A DNA stretch of 63,695 nt from assembly GCA_016219985.1 (NCBI GenBank), contig JACRJO010000037.1, forward strand, positions 136,251-199,945, in the 5' to 3' direction. The notes beneath the pieces were generated by a model. The model ran no database searches. It was not told where the DNA came from and saw nothing but the letters and a program-made list of their open reading frames with translations. Shown in pieces: positions 8,728-16,626 of the stretch. The stretch comes from Sphingobacteriales bacterium (GTDB lineage: Bacteria > Bacteroidota > Bacteroidia > Chitinophagales > Chitinophagaceae). The number at the start of each line of letters is the position of its first letter. Positions within the stretch are counted from its first letter, which is position 1. The position numbers were made by a program, and so were the translations under genes.

Positions 8728-10803
8728 ATGGCAGGAGGCGAGTATATTTACCTGAACCGGGACCTGAGCTGGCTCGGTTTCAACCAGCGTGTGCTGATGG
8801 AAGCGGCGGATCCGGCTGTGCCCCTGTATAACCGGGTACAATTCCTTTCCATTTTCTCCTCCAACCTGGATGAATTCTTCCGGGTGCGGATGCCGGCCAT
8901 CTTCGCCTTCAGCGGGCTGACTACAAAAAAAATATCGCTCGAGGAAGAATACCCCAATGACCTGGCCATGCAGGTGCAGAAGACCGTTTACGGGCAATTG
9001 GAAGAATTCGGCAGGATACTGAGAGAAGAGATCATACCCGGGCTGAAACAGCAACAGGTACAGCTTTGTTATGACGAACCGCTTTCCGCCGGGGATGCCG
9101 AAAACAGCCGGGATTATTTTCTTTCCAGGGTCCTGACCTACCTGCAACCGGTGATCCTGAAAAAAGCGAAACAGGGTACGGTGTTTCTGGAAAACAATGC
9201 GCTGTATTTTATCGTGGCCTTGCAGTCGCCCGGAAAAAGGACAAGTCAATCCTACGCCCTGTTAAATATTCCCTCGGGCCTCGTACCCCGTTTTCTCGAG
9301 ATGACGGGCCAGGAAGGACTGCTCCGGATCGTATTCCTCGATGATGTGATCCGGGAGATGCTGCCGGAGGTTTTTCCCGGTTATAGAACAGGAGGGGCCT
9401 GGTCCATCAAACTGACCCGCCATGCGGATATGAACCTCGAAGATGAATTTACCGGGGATATTGCGGAGAAAATAGAAAGGCAACTGGAAAAACGGGATAC
9501 CGGTCCGGCCACCCGTTTACTGATCGATCCGAAAATGCCGGCCAAGACCCGGAAATTTGTGCAGCAATTTTTTGAGCTGGACCAGCGGGAGATCGTATCG
9601 GGCGGGCGTTATCATAACCTGAAAGACCTGGCTTTACTGCCCGCGCCGAAGCATCCCGGATCCGTGCAGGCGCCCTGGCCGCCGCTTTCGCACCCGGGGT
9701 TTGATACGCACCGGACGGTTTTTGATTGTATCAAAGAGAGGGAGCGGCTCCTGCACCTGCCCTATCATTCCTATCATCCCGTCCTTCGTTTTTTTAATGA
9801 AGCCGCGGTCGATCCAATGGTCAGGGAGATTTACATTACGCTGTACCGGGTGGCGACGGATTCGCATATTGTAAATGCCCTGATCAGCGCGGCCAGAAAC
9901 GGGAAAAAGGTAACGGTATTCGTGGAACTGAAAGCCCGCTTTGATGAAGCCAATAACCTGAAATGGTCCGGGAAAATGAAGGCCGCGGGGATCCGGATCA
10001 TCCAGAGTATTCCCCGGCTGAAAGTACATGCCAAAGTGGCGATGCTGCGCAGGGAAGAAAATAAAAAACTGGTTGATTATTCCTTTCTCGGCACGGGTAA
10101 TTTTAATGAATCCACCGGCCGTTTCTATACGGACCATGCCTTGTTTACCCGGAACCGGGAATTCGGGCGGGAACTGGGACTGCTGTTCAGCGGCCTGCAA
10201 ACGGGAACCCGGCCTGAATTATTGGGAAAGATCCCGTTCCGCCGCTTGCTGGTTTCGCAGTTCAATATGCGGGACCGGTTTGAGAAGCTGATCCGGAAAG
10301 AGATCGGCCGGGCCCAAAAAGGGGAGACGGCCTCCATCATTTTAAAACTGAATAATCTCCAGGAGCGGGGCATGATTGATCTGCTCTATGAAGCGAGCAA
10401 TGCCGGGGTGGAGGTCCGCCTGCTGGTCCGCAGTATCTGCTGCCTGGCCCCGGGGGTAGGGGGACAAAGTGAAAATATAAGGGTGACGAGGATCGTGGAC
10501 CGTTACCTCGAACATGCCCGGGTATTTATTTTTCATAATGGGGGTGACCCGCTTTGTTATCTCGGCAGCGCCGACTGGATGAACCGCAACCTGCACAGCC
10601 GGATCGAAGTCTGTTTCCCGTTGAAGGATCCCTTGCTAAAAAAACAAATCATGGATATTGTTGACCTGCAATTACAGGACAGCGTCAAAGCGGTACAACT
10701 GACCGCTGAAGGAGAAAATAAACGGTCCGCCCCCGGGGATGCGGAAATACAGGCCCAGCAGGCGATTTATGAGTATGTGAAGACGCTTCCCACTGTTAGG
10801 TAG
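8728..10803 (+). CDS. ppk1: Polyphosphate kinase 1
   Basis: This enzyme reversibly transfers the ATP gamma-phosphate to inorganic polyphosphate, usually at the membrane or in the cytoplasm. The 691-aa length is normal for PPK1. The N-terminal domain begins YLNRDLSWLGFNQRVL and contains FLSIFSSNLDEFFRVRM, both typical of the family. The two phospholipase D-like domains are present: the RLKVHAKVAML segment carries the histidine that is phosphorylated in the family, and a second His lies just before the GSADWMNRNL motif. I chose ATG 8728; a TTG directly in front (8725) would add one residue. A 99-bp repeat ends 23 bp upstream. It stands alone, with no ppx or pho gene beside it. Confidence 0.97.
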   Translation: MAGGEYIYLNRDLSWLGFNQRVLMEAADPAVPLYNRVQFLSIFSSNLDEFFRVRMPAIFAFSGLTTKKISLEEEYPNDLAMQVQKTVYGQLEEFGRILREEIIPGLKQQQVQLCYDEPLSAGDAENSRDYFLSRVLTYLQPVILKKAKQGTVFLENNALYFIVALQSPGKRTSQSYALLNIPSGLVPRFLEMTGQEGLLRIVFLDDVIREMLPEVFPGYRTGGAWSIKLTRHADMNLEDEFTGDIAEKIERQLEKRDTGPATRLLIDPKMPAKTRKFVQQFFELDQREIVSGGRYHNLKDLALLPAPKHPGSVQAPWPPLSHPGFDTHRTVFDCIKERERLLHLPYHSYHPVLRFFNEAAVDPMVREIYITLYRVATDSHIVNALISAARNGKKVTVFVELKARFDEANNLKWSGKMKAAGIRIIQSIPRLKVHAKVAMLRREENKKLVDYSFLGTGNFNESTGRFYTDHALFTRNREFGRELGLLFSGLQTGTRPELLGKIPFRRLLVSQFNMRDRFEKLIRKEIGRAQKGETASIILKLNNLQERGMIDLLYEASNAGVEVRLLVRSICCLAPGVGGQSENIRVTRIVDRYLEHARVFIFHNGGDPLCYLGSADWMNRNLHSRIEVCFPLKDPLLKKQIMDIVDLQLQDSVKAVQLTAEGENKRSAPGDAEIQAQQAIYEYVKTLPTVR

Positions 10804-10857
10804 GGTTCAGTTTGAAGTTGACAAATAAGTGTCAAATAGAATTCGGTCAAGCCAGGT

Positions 10858-10936
10858 GTTAGCTGATAGTAGTGCAACTGATGATTGTTATACCGTCCGC
10901 CAGCCTTGTGGTAAGCCTTTTGTTGTTGGTGGCTTT
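10858..10936 (-). other. Cassette-like spacer downstream of the ATPase gene; left edge of AT-rich island
   Basis: GTTAGCT on the plus strand (10858-10864) marks the approximate boundary between the GC-richer ppk1 side and the AT-rich island. The spacer shares the block taNcCGTCCGCC (10890-10901) with the spacer at 13143-13336, where it lies at 13179-13191. This suggests a common origin of the two intergenic sequences. The role as a recombination site is inference. Confidence 0.4.
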
Positions 10937-13114
10937 TTACGGGAGTTGTTTTACTTTTTTATATAAGTCAATCAAATGGAAAACCGAAATGTCTATTAAG
11001 GGTTCGTACATGAATGCATTTACATGAATATTTTCAGGCGTCATTAAATTAACTCGTTCTAAAACTATTATTGCCGGCTTGTCAGTATTTGCTAGTTTAA
11101 AATGCTTCAGTAACTCCGATGTCTGGTTGGCTGTAATGGCTAATGTCCCTGCGTTTGGAATTTTACTTATCATATACTCCTCAGCTTTCAGTCGGATTGC
11201 AATTGATAGGGTTATTTTGTTTTCCAAAAATATTTCGTTTATTGGATTCTCAATTTCAACTGAATTGGCTGTTTCAAAAATCAAATCTTTTATTGGTTTT
11301 CCCCCAAATGTAATAGTTTGATGTGCCGTGGACGTGAAATTGTCATGAATGAGGTTCAATATGTCAGAACAATTTATTGTATCTGTATCTGCTTTTAAGT
11401 GAAGGCAAGAGGTAAGTAATTTATAACCTAAACTTGTGCTGTCCTCTGTATATTCAATAAGGTTTCTTAAAAACGGGATAATACTAATGAATATTTTTGC
11501 GTCTGAAATATGTTGTTTGAAATTGGTGAAAACATCTTTTCTGTACTTTCCATCAAGCAAGGTGATTTCCCTGCTGTCGTTTTTTGTTACCATAAAGGCT
11601 GCTTTCCAGTTCAATGAAAGTCTTGATGCAACAGTCCTGTAAAAATCGAAATTGTGAGTCAGAATAAGCAGTCGAAAAATAGGATTGTTGTGTAGCTCTT
11701 TTATGTATTCAATGATGGCATATTTATTTTTATAGTCAAACGAATCAGCAATATCGTCTAAGACCAAAACGGTTTGTTGGTTTAATTGTATTCTTGATTC
11801 TACGTCAAAAAGAAATTGAAGTATATAGAATGCCCTTTGTTCCCCTTTGCTTAATATTGAAAATAGAGAGGATTTATCTTTCCTTACTGGGTTTTCGTTT
11901 GGATCTTTATAATCAAATTCAAGGTTGGCTGTTTCTTCTTTCAAAACAACATCTTCTTGATTAACTAATTTTATCTCAAAAGGAACGTAAAACCTCTCAT
12001 TGAATGTTTTAATAATTTCTTCCCAAATTGCAAATTCCTTTTTTGCTTTTGTAATAATTTTTTCAATTTCTTTTTTTTTGCTTTCATAGAACTTGGCAAG
12101 CTCTGCTGTATCTTTTTCAAGTGACGAAATGTAGTTCAGCCAAACTTTTTTTCTGAAATCTTCGTATTTGTCGACTTCCACAAGTAAAAGATTGTCTTTT
12201 TCGATTGCACTTTTAAAAGACCTTAATTCAGAATTTGCTCCAATTGATTTGTCAACTTGGTCGAATGATTTTTTTAATTTTTCATCGTTTACAATACTGG
12301 TTATCTCCTTTTGAAGTAATTGCTTTAATTCTTCAGCTGATTTAATCTCCGCTTTGTCGCTTAATGTAAATTTATGGCCAGCGTCGAAATATGAATTGTC
12401 CTCGATTGATTTTAAAAGCTCATTTGCCTGAAATGTACCAAAAGAATTTTTTGAACTTTTGAAAAATTTTGATTTTTTTAAAAGGTTGTTATAGTTACTA
12501 ATGTATTGCGATAGTAGGGGTTGATTTTTGTCTAAGAATTTTTTTACATTTCCTTTTTTATCAAAAATGTCGTTGTAGCGAAAATTGTATGTACTAGGTT
12601 TGGATAGTAATGATTTTGAAACCTTTAATAGAAGTTCCAGAAAAGTATCATTAGAAGATTGGCTATAGGCATTTAGAAACTCGGTTTCACAATCAGTACT
12701 TTGGGATACTTGCTTAAGTTTCTTTATATAGTCAGCTTTTTTCTCATTCAATTCAGAGTATATCTCGTCATACTTTTTCTTCAATTCTTTGCTGGCGATA
12801 AAAGAACTTATCTTTGTTGAAGTGTCATAATTTGTATCTTCTGCATTGACCACTAAAATTGACTCTGTCGCAAGAGTAATTCCGTCTGCGGTAATGTTGT
12901 GATTAGTCACTCTAGTGCCATAAACTCTGTCACTTGGCATTAAAGTGGTGTCATTTTTTGAAATAAGGTCTAAAGTCTTTGCAAAGGAAGTTTTCATTGT
13001 TCCATTTGGAGCATATATGAGGAATGTATTGGTGTTTAAAAGCCTATAGTCGAATTTATGGTTAAACTTGCCAATTCCAAAGCAGTTTTGAAGTTGTATT
13101 TCAAGAATGTTCAT
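10937..13114 (-). CDS. RecF/SMC-type (AAA_13-like) ATPase, probable defence protein
   Basis: The protein has 725 aa from ATG 13114; a TTG at 13132 is possible but weaker. ABC-type ATPase motifs are complete: Walker A-like APNGTMKTS (35-43, Lys41), signature SKGEQ (422-426), Walker B VLVLDD (449-454) and a switch histidine in LILTHNFD (His487). Residues ~80-400 are Lys/Glu-rich and look like a long coiled coil inserted between the ATPase halves, as in RecF, SMC, RloC and PrrC-like proteins. The ~180-residue C-terminal region after the ATPase is not recognised and could be an effector. The base composition is strikingly AT-rich compared with ppk1, consistent with transfer. The DUF3800 gene lies upstream on the same strand. 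A role in phage defence is inference from family and context. Confidence 0.8.
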   Translation of the reverse strand: MNILEIQLQNCFGIGKFNHKFDYRLLNTNTFLIYAPNGTMKTSFAKTLDLISKNDTTLMPSDRVYGTRVTNHNITADGITLATESILVVNAEDTNYDTSTKISSFIASKELKKKYDEIYSELNEKKADYIKKLKQVSQSTDCETEFLNAYSQSSNDTFLELLLKVSKSLLSKPSTYNFRYNDIFDKKGNVKKFLDKNQPLLSQYISNYNNLLKKSKFFKSSKNSFGTFQANELLKSIEDNSYFDAGHKFTLSDKAEIKSAEELKQLLQKEITSIVNDEKLKKSFDQVDKSIGANSELRSFKSAIEKDNLLLVEVDKYEDFRKKVWLNYISSLEKDTAELAKFYESKKKEIEKIITKAKKEFAIWEEIIKTFNERFYVPFEIKLVNQEDVVLKEETANLEFDYKDPNENPVRKDKSSLFSILSKGEQRAFYILQFLFDVESRIQLNQQTVLVLDDIADSFDYKNKYAIIEYIKELHNNPIFRLLILTHNFDFYRTVASRLSLNWKAAFMVTKNDSREITLLDGKYRKDVFTNFKQHISDAKIFISIIPFLRNLIEYTEDSTSLGYKLLTSCLHLKADTDTINCSDILNLIHDNFTSTAHQTITFGGKPIKDLIFETANSVEIENPINEIFLENKITLSIAIRLKAEEYMISKIPNAGTLAITANQTSELLKHFKLANTDKPAIIVLERVNLMTPENIHVNAFMYEPLIDISVFHLIDLYKKVKQLP

Positions 13115-13142
13115 AGTAGTGTAAGGTTTCAATTAAGTTACA

Positions 13143-13336
13143 GTCAACGGGCAGGGCTTTATGTAGGTTGGGAATTAGTATTCCGTCCGCCCACAAACGC
13201 TGCTGATTGAAAATATAAAGTTGAATTTAAGAACTAAAGTTGAAAGTTGTTTGTCAAGCCCGAACCGCAGCTTGGATTTGTAATTAGTTGATGTTACAAA
13301 GTCAAGCCCAACTTGCATAAAACCCAATGTTAGCGG
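13143..13336 (-). other. 194-bp foldable spacer bounded by GTTGAC/GTTAGC ends (attC-like?)
   Basis: On the plus strand the left end reads GTCAAC followed by gggctttatgtaggttggg. The complement of the right end reads GCTAAC followed by gggttttatgcaagttggg. These 19-nt arms match at 16 positions and the differences are transitions, so a long imperfect hairpin can form. It lies 3' of the DUF3800 gene and before the ATPase gene. The shape recalls integron attC sites (R-box ends and foldable arms), but it is longer than most attC and no integrase is in the window. Confidence 0.4.
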
Positions 13337-13349
13337 CTGTTTATTATTT

Positions 13350-14198
13350 TTAAGGCATAAACTTATTTATTTGGTCAATTAACCATCTTCTATTTGGAAC
13401 ATTTCGAGGCACTTCTCTTATCCCATAACCTTGAATTCTCCCGTCCCAACTTTTTCTTAAATTGGGGTGAACGTAATCATAAAACATCTTTATGCCTCTA
13501 GAATAGTCTTTATTTTCGGATGCTTTAAGAATCGAACTAAATGCACCTGAGATATAATCAGTAATTTGTATGCCGACAGAGTGATGTGAATTTTCAATAT
13601 TTAAACTATCCTTAATGAATTTGTAACTTTTGACAAAGTCGCCGTTTTCAAATAGGTCATTATAAATCTGCCGAAATTGTTCATTTTTGTCATTGCTAAC
13701 TGGGTCAAAAAATAAAACCCCCAAATTATCTTCGTCAATCTGAAGTTCCATCTCTATTCTTTGCATGTGTTCCTGCAAGTGAAAGGACAGCATTGATTTT
13801 TCGTTTGTTCCAAACGGAACTGGATTTTTGGTATATGTTGCAATTATCTTTTTTTCTTTAAGACTGTCAATTAATCCGAGGGATTCATCGACAAAATCAA
13901 TCAGCTTATGATAATCAAAACTTTCAAGATATTTAATATCGTATTTTTCAAGAATTGGCTTCTTGTTAATTTGGAAATTTCTAAGCGTCCATAGATTCGC
14001 CCATTTAAGTTCTTTCGAAACAGGCAGACCATATTTGCTTTTTAGTGCTTTAAAATTTGTATTAAGGGTTTTCCATTCTTGAGAGTTTATAATTAAAGTT
14101 GTTCGAATATAGAAAGGGTGTATTCGTATTTGCTTTTCTGACATTGAAGGCTTGTAGTCACCGCATTCATCGCTAAAACAAAAATAAGTGCCAGCCAT
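13350..14198 (-). CDS. DUF3800 domain protein
   Basis: The protein has 282 aa. The start shows the DUF3800 hallmark FSDECGDY (Asp10, Glu11, Asp14), matching the family's N-terminal DESG-type motif. Other family-like acidic positions follow: KELKWA (Glu63), LFFDPVSND (Asp165) and the C-terminal GIQITDYISG (Asp214). Conserved acidic residues in a beta-rich N-terminus suggest an RNase H-like metal nuclease fold, though the activity is not established. It sits on the same strand as the AAA-type ATPase, 235 bp upstream of it, in the AT-rich island. DUF3800 proteins are often found in defence neighbourhoods. A functional pair with the ATPase is plausible but not shown. Codon use is AT-rich, unlike the flanking chromosome. 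Confidence 0.8.
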   Translation of the reverse strand: MAGTYFCFSDECGDYKPSMSEKQIRIHPFYIRTTLIINSQEWKTLNTNFKALKSKYGLPVSKELKWANLWTLRNFQINKKPILEKYDIKYLESFDYHKLIDFVDESLGLIDSLKEKKIIATYTKNPVPFGTNEKSMLSFHLQEHMQRIEMELQIDEDNLGVLFFDPVSNDKNEQFRQIYNDLFENGDFVKSYKFIKDSLNIENSHHSVGIQITDYISGAFSSILKASENKDYSRGIKMFYDYVHPNLRKSWDGRIQGYGIREVPRNVPNRRWLIDQINKFMP

Positions 14199-14240
14199 AG
14201 GTTCGTGGTGTTAAAATTGGAAGGGTGTTTAAATAGCCTA

Positions 14241-14310
14241 TAACACTTAAATATACGCAACCAATCCCCCAATTTCAAAATTTCAGCCTTGATTTTCAAG
14301 GGTTTGAAAT
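14241..14310 (-). repeat. 70-bp upstream repeat, copy 1 (leader of DUF3800 gene)
   Basis: This matches 16376-16445 at 60 of 70 positions by eye. On the minus strand it ends in GGTTGCGTATATTTAAGTGTTA. It contains aatttcaaa...tttgaaatt, a 9-bp inverted repeat. It lies 43 bp before the DUF3800 start, and its partner lies 83 bp before the 351-aa gene, so both lead into a minus-strand transcription unit. It is a candidate shared promoter or leader. Confidence 0.6.
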
Positions 14311-14385
14311 TCCATAAGAAATATTGTTAGTGAACCAACTCAAAATTGAGCACCCGAATATATTTGTTTTTAAATGTTTATACAC

Positions 14386-14589
14386 GGCTAACAAGCTGAT
14401 AAGGGCTGTCAGGCAGGACTAAGCGTCGTTTTTCTTTCTTCCATTCCCGGAAGGTACAAAGATTCCGAAAGGAAGTATAGAGTGAAAACTACTGTCCGAC
14501 TTAATTTTTAAGTATGGATGATGTAGATTATAAGTCATTTTAAATGTGCGGAAAGGTCGCTTATCAAGGATCTGGAAATTGTTAGTTGG
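14386..14589 (-). other. 204-bp spacer with CTAACAA...TTGTTAG ends (attC-like?)
   Basis: The left end reads GGCTAACAA, then GATAAG. The complement of the right end reads AACTAACAA, then GATAAG after a longer gap. The two pairs of boxes are inverted relative to each other, similar to the R and L boxes of integron recombination sites. It lies 3' of the RelA/SpoT-domain gene. The remainder of 14199-14629 holds the 70-bp repeat and no gene that I can support. Confidence 0.4.
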
Positions 14590-14629
14590 TGCCTTATTGC
14601 TTTCATGTGTGAAGTCCTTCTTTCTGCAT

Positions 14630-15241
14630 TTATTTTTTGTTGTTCACTAATTCTGTAAGTATTTTGTCGGCCCCCCATGATTGGGCTGCAATGAATGCTA
14701 ACTTCCTTTGGTCCTCATGAGATAACGGATTTTCGGGTTTATATCCTAAGCCATGTTCAGCTTGACTCCAAGCATGCTGATAAAGCGTTTTAATTTGAAG
14801 CTCAAAAAAATCAGGGATAAGATGATTACTTTTGTGGTCGGAATAAATTGTACTTGGAATAAAGCAGATGAAATGAAGCCCCTCATAGCCGAATTTCATT
14901 ACGTCATCTGGTACGATTTTATTTTTTTCTACCGTATTGAAAAATTTCTTTACCACATACACAAGGTTGTCAACATCTGTTTTATAATACACGACAACCC
15001 TTGCTCCGATTAAGTCTTGAACTTCTTTTAAAGGTGTTTTATATTTTAAAGTGCCATTTTCTTCTTTGAGTGCTTTATTCAAAAAGCTTTTTTCGCCCTT
15101 TACTCTGCAACCTATCCTGTCAATATGTTCAGTATCTCCAAAAATGTCAAGCAAGTTCTTTTCAATTTTAGAGGCTATTACTTTCAATGTGTCATTGATA
15201 GAAAGAAAATCAGCTCTTATTTTATCATAATCAGATCTCAT
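14630..15241 (-). CDS. Small alarmone synthetase-like RelA/SpoT-domain protein (possible toxin/effector)
   Basis: The protein has 203 aa with a single RelA/SpoT nucleotidyltransferase domain and no hydrolase, TGS or ACT domain. Synthetase motifs are intact: R46-x-K48-x3-S52-x3-K56 (ATP site), D76-x2-G79-x-R81, Y119-EGL-H123 (guanine-stacking position in the family) and E147-L-Q149-I-K-T with H156-A-W158 and E162-H163. Family members make (p)ppGpp or ppApp, or pyrophosphorylate tRNA (toxSAS, CapRel). Sequence alone does not tell which. The start ATG overlaps the stop of the upstream gene by 4 nt (ATGA), so the pair is translationally coupled. It lies in an AT-rich island with defence-like genes, so a stress or anti-phage role is plausible (inference). 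Confidence 0.88.
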   Translation of the reverse strand: MRSDYDKIRADFLSINDTLKVIASKIEKNLLDIFGDTEHIDRIGCRVKGEKSFLNKALKEENGTLKYKTPLKEVQDLIGARVVVYYKTDVDNLVYVVKKFFNTVEKNKIVPDDVMKFGYEGLHFICFIPSTIYSDHKSNHLIPDFFELQIKTLYQHAWSQAEHGLGYKPENPLSHEDQRKLAFIAAQSWGADKILTELVNNKK

Positions 15242-16293
15242 TTTACGGCTTTCTGTTTTTCCTTTTTTTCAACATTCATTTTTTTGCTTCTTAGCTTTGC
15301 TTCAATTTTTATATTCTTGCTACCGTCATAATTTGTTGTTTCGGTGACATGTTTATTATAAGTAAATGAAGGAACATAAGCTGTAATACCATCTTGCAAG
15401 CTCAGGACAGTTTTGCCAAATTCTTTTGCGTATATTTCTGTATCAACCGGAAATGCTGAATTAAAGAAATCGTCATTTTTCATTTCTTCTCTTATTCTGT
15501 CTGAAACCTTTTCTGACAAATAATTTTTACAAAATTGAGCTACACTAATTTGAGCACCCTTCTTTGTTCGCAGATTTACTATGCCTGATATTATTTCCTC
15601 CTGTTCTTCAAGATCAGTTGTCTTAGCTAAAATAGTCTTAATGATTTTTGAAAATTCCATTGTCCCTTGGGCCGAGGTTAGGGCTGTTTTTGAATGTAAA
15701 AACTCTTCAACCCAAAAGAAGGAAATTGGTTTATATGTGCTTGATGAAATTTGTTTATCAATCGCAAAGCCTTTCCAAAATGACTTGGCGGAAATAGTAT
15801 CTTCGTAATATGCAAGTTTGTAGTGGTTCGATTTTTTAGTGAAAACTTCAGGAATATAATCCACTAATAATTTCTTGCCATGATTATATAATCCTTCATC
15901 GCCTTTGAAACGCATTAAAACCAATCTGGTAGTTCCGGCTTTTCGTCCTTCAATTATTGTTAACAGACCTGTGCCATTTCTTTCGTCCGTTACGCTATAA
16001 AGATGCTCAGCAAGTTTTTTTGCATAAGTGCTCTTATGATTGATTGCTTTTTTTTGTGTTATGGAAAGAAGATTATTCCTGATGTCATTATTCTGCTTGT
16101 CGTCTGAGTTAAAGATGATTTCAACGTTTGCTTCGTCTGCTGCAGAATCAAAAATGCTAAAAAGGTAAGCTGTTGCTTTGGTTTCAGCTTTTAGAATCTC
16201 AGTTTGAATTGTGAAGGGTTGGTCTTCATCACGGTGTGGTGGAACATAAGCCAAGAAGATATATTTAATAGCAAATCCGTTAGGTGACTTCAT
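15238..16293 (-). CDS. Unrecognised 351-aa protein coupled to the RelA/SpoT-domain gene (possible NdpA-like)
   Basis: I do not recognise this protein with confidence. It is soluble, with no signal peptide or membrane segment, and ends in a very basic tail (KLRSKKMNVEKKEKQKAVK) that suggests nucleic-acid binding. Its layout loosely recalls the 37-kDa nucleoid-associated (NdpA/YejK) family: an SG/TG-L-type strand (GTGLLTIIEGRKAG), a following hydrophobic strand (TRLVLMRFKG) and FFWVEEFL in the middle. This resemblance is weak. The stop codon overlaps the start of the alarmone-synthetase-like gene by 4 nt, so the two proteins are made together. It could be a sensor, antitoxin or partner of that enzyme (inference). 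The 70-bp repeat lies 83 bp upstream. Codon use is AT-rich like the rest of the island. Confidence 0.75.
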   Translation of the reverse strand: MKSPNGFAIKYIFLAYVPPHRDEDQPFTIQTEILKAETKATAYLFSIFDSAADEANVEIIFNSDDKQNNDIRNNLLSITQKKAINHKSTYAKKLAEHLYSVTDERNGTGLLTIIEGRKAGTTRLVLMRFKGDEGLYNHGKKLLVDYIPEVFTKKSNHYKLAYYEDTISAKSFWKGFAIDKQISSSTYKPISFFWVEEFLHSKTALTSAQGTMEFSKIIKTILAKTTDLEEQEEIISGIVNLRTKKGAQISVAQFCKNYLSEKVSDRIREEMKNDDFFNSAFPVDTEIYAKEFGKTVLSLQDGITAYVPSFTYNKHVTETTNYDGSKNIKIEAKLRSKKMNVEKKEKQKAVK

Positions 16294-16375
16294 CGTTTTA
16301 GAATTTTGTTAGAATAAGGTATTGTCAAGTTACAGATCCCTGATGAAATGGCGAAGTATTTCATGGCATGACCGC

Positions 16376-16445
16376 TAACACTTAAATATACGCAATCAAT
16401 CCTCAAATCTCAAAATTTCAACCCTGATTTTCTGGGGCCTGAAAT
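16376..16445 (-). repeat. 70-bp upstream repeat, copy 2 (right edge of AT-rich island)
   Basis: This is the counterpart of 14241-14310. On the minus strand it ends ATATTTAAGTGTTAGCGG, where copy 1 reads ATATTTAAGTGTTATAGG, so homology stops at the GTTA. An arm pair atttcaaccc/gggg..tgaaat can fold. Beyond it, composition changes back to the GC-richer chromosome. The rest of 16294-16626 shows no gene. Confidence 0.6.
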
Positions 16446-16626
16446 ACTGCAAGGAAGCAGGGAATAGGCAATAGGGAAGTCTGTAGTCCTTAGTCGGCGC
16501 TCCGGATGCATGGTTTTGAGTGTTAGGAATCTGAGTTCTTATAGGAGGTATTTATATTTCATAAATGTCTGCGGCAGTAAGCCCGGAACGCCGAATATCT
16601 TATCTTTAAATATAAAATTACCCGCT

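Noticed and set aside
14093..14299. 68-codon ORF on the minus strand overlapping the DUF3800 gene start
   Set aside because: It overlaps the 70-bp repeat and the real gene in another frame, with no family features.
10858..16445. Calling the island a true integron
   Set aside because: No integrase is in the window, spacers are longer than typical attC, and core sites deviate from GTTRRRY; kept only as a resemblance.
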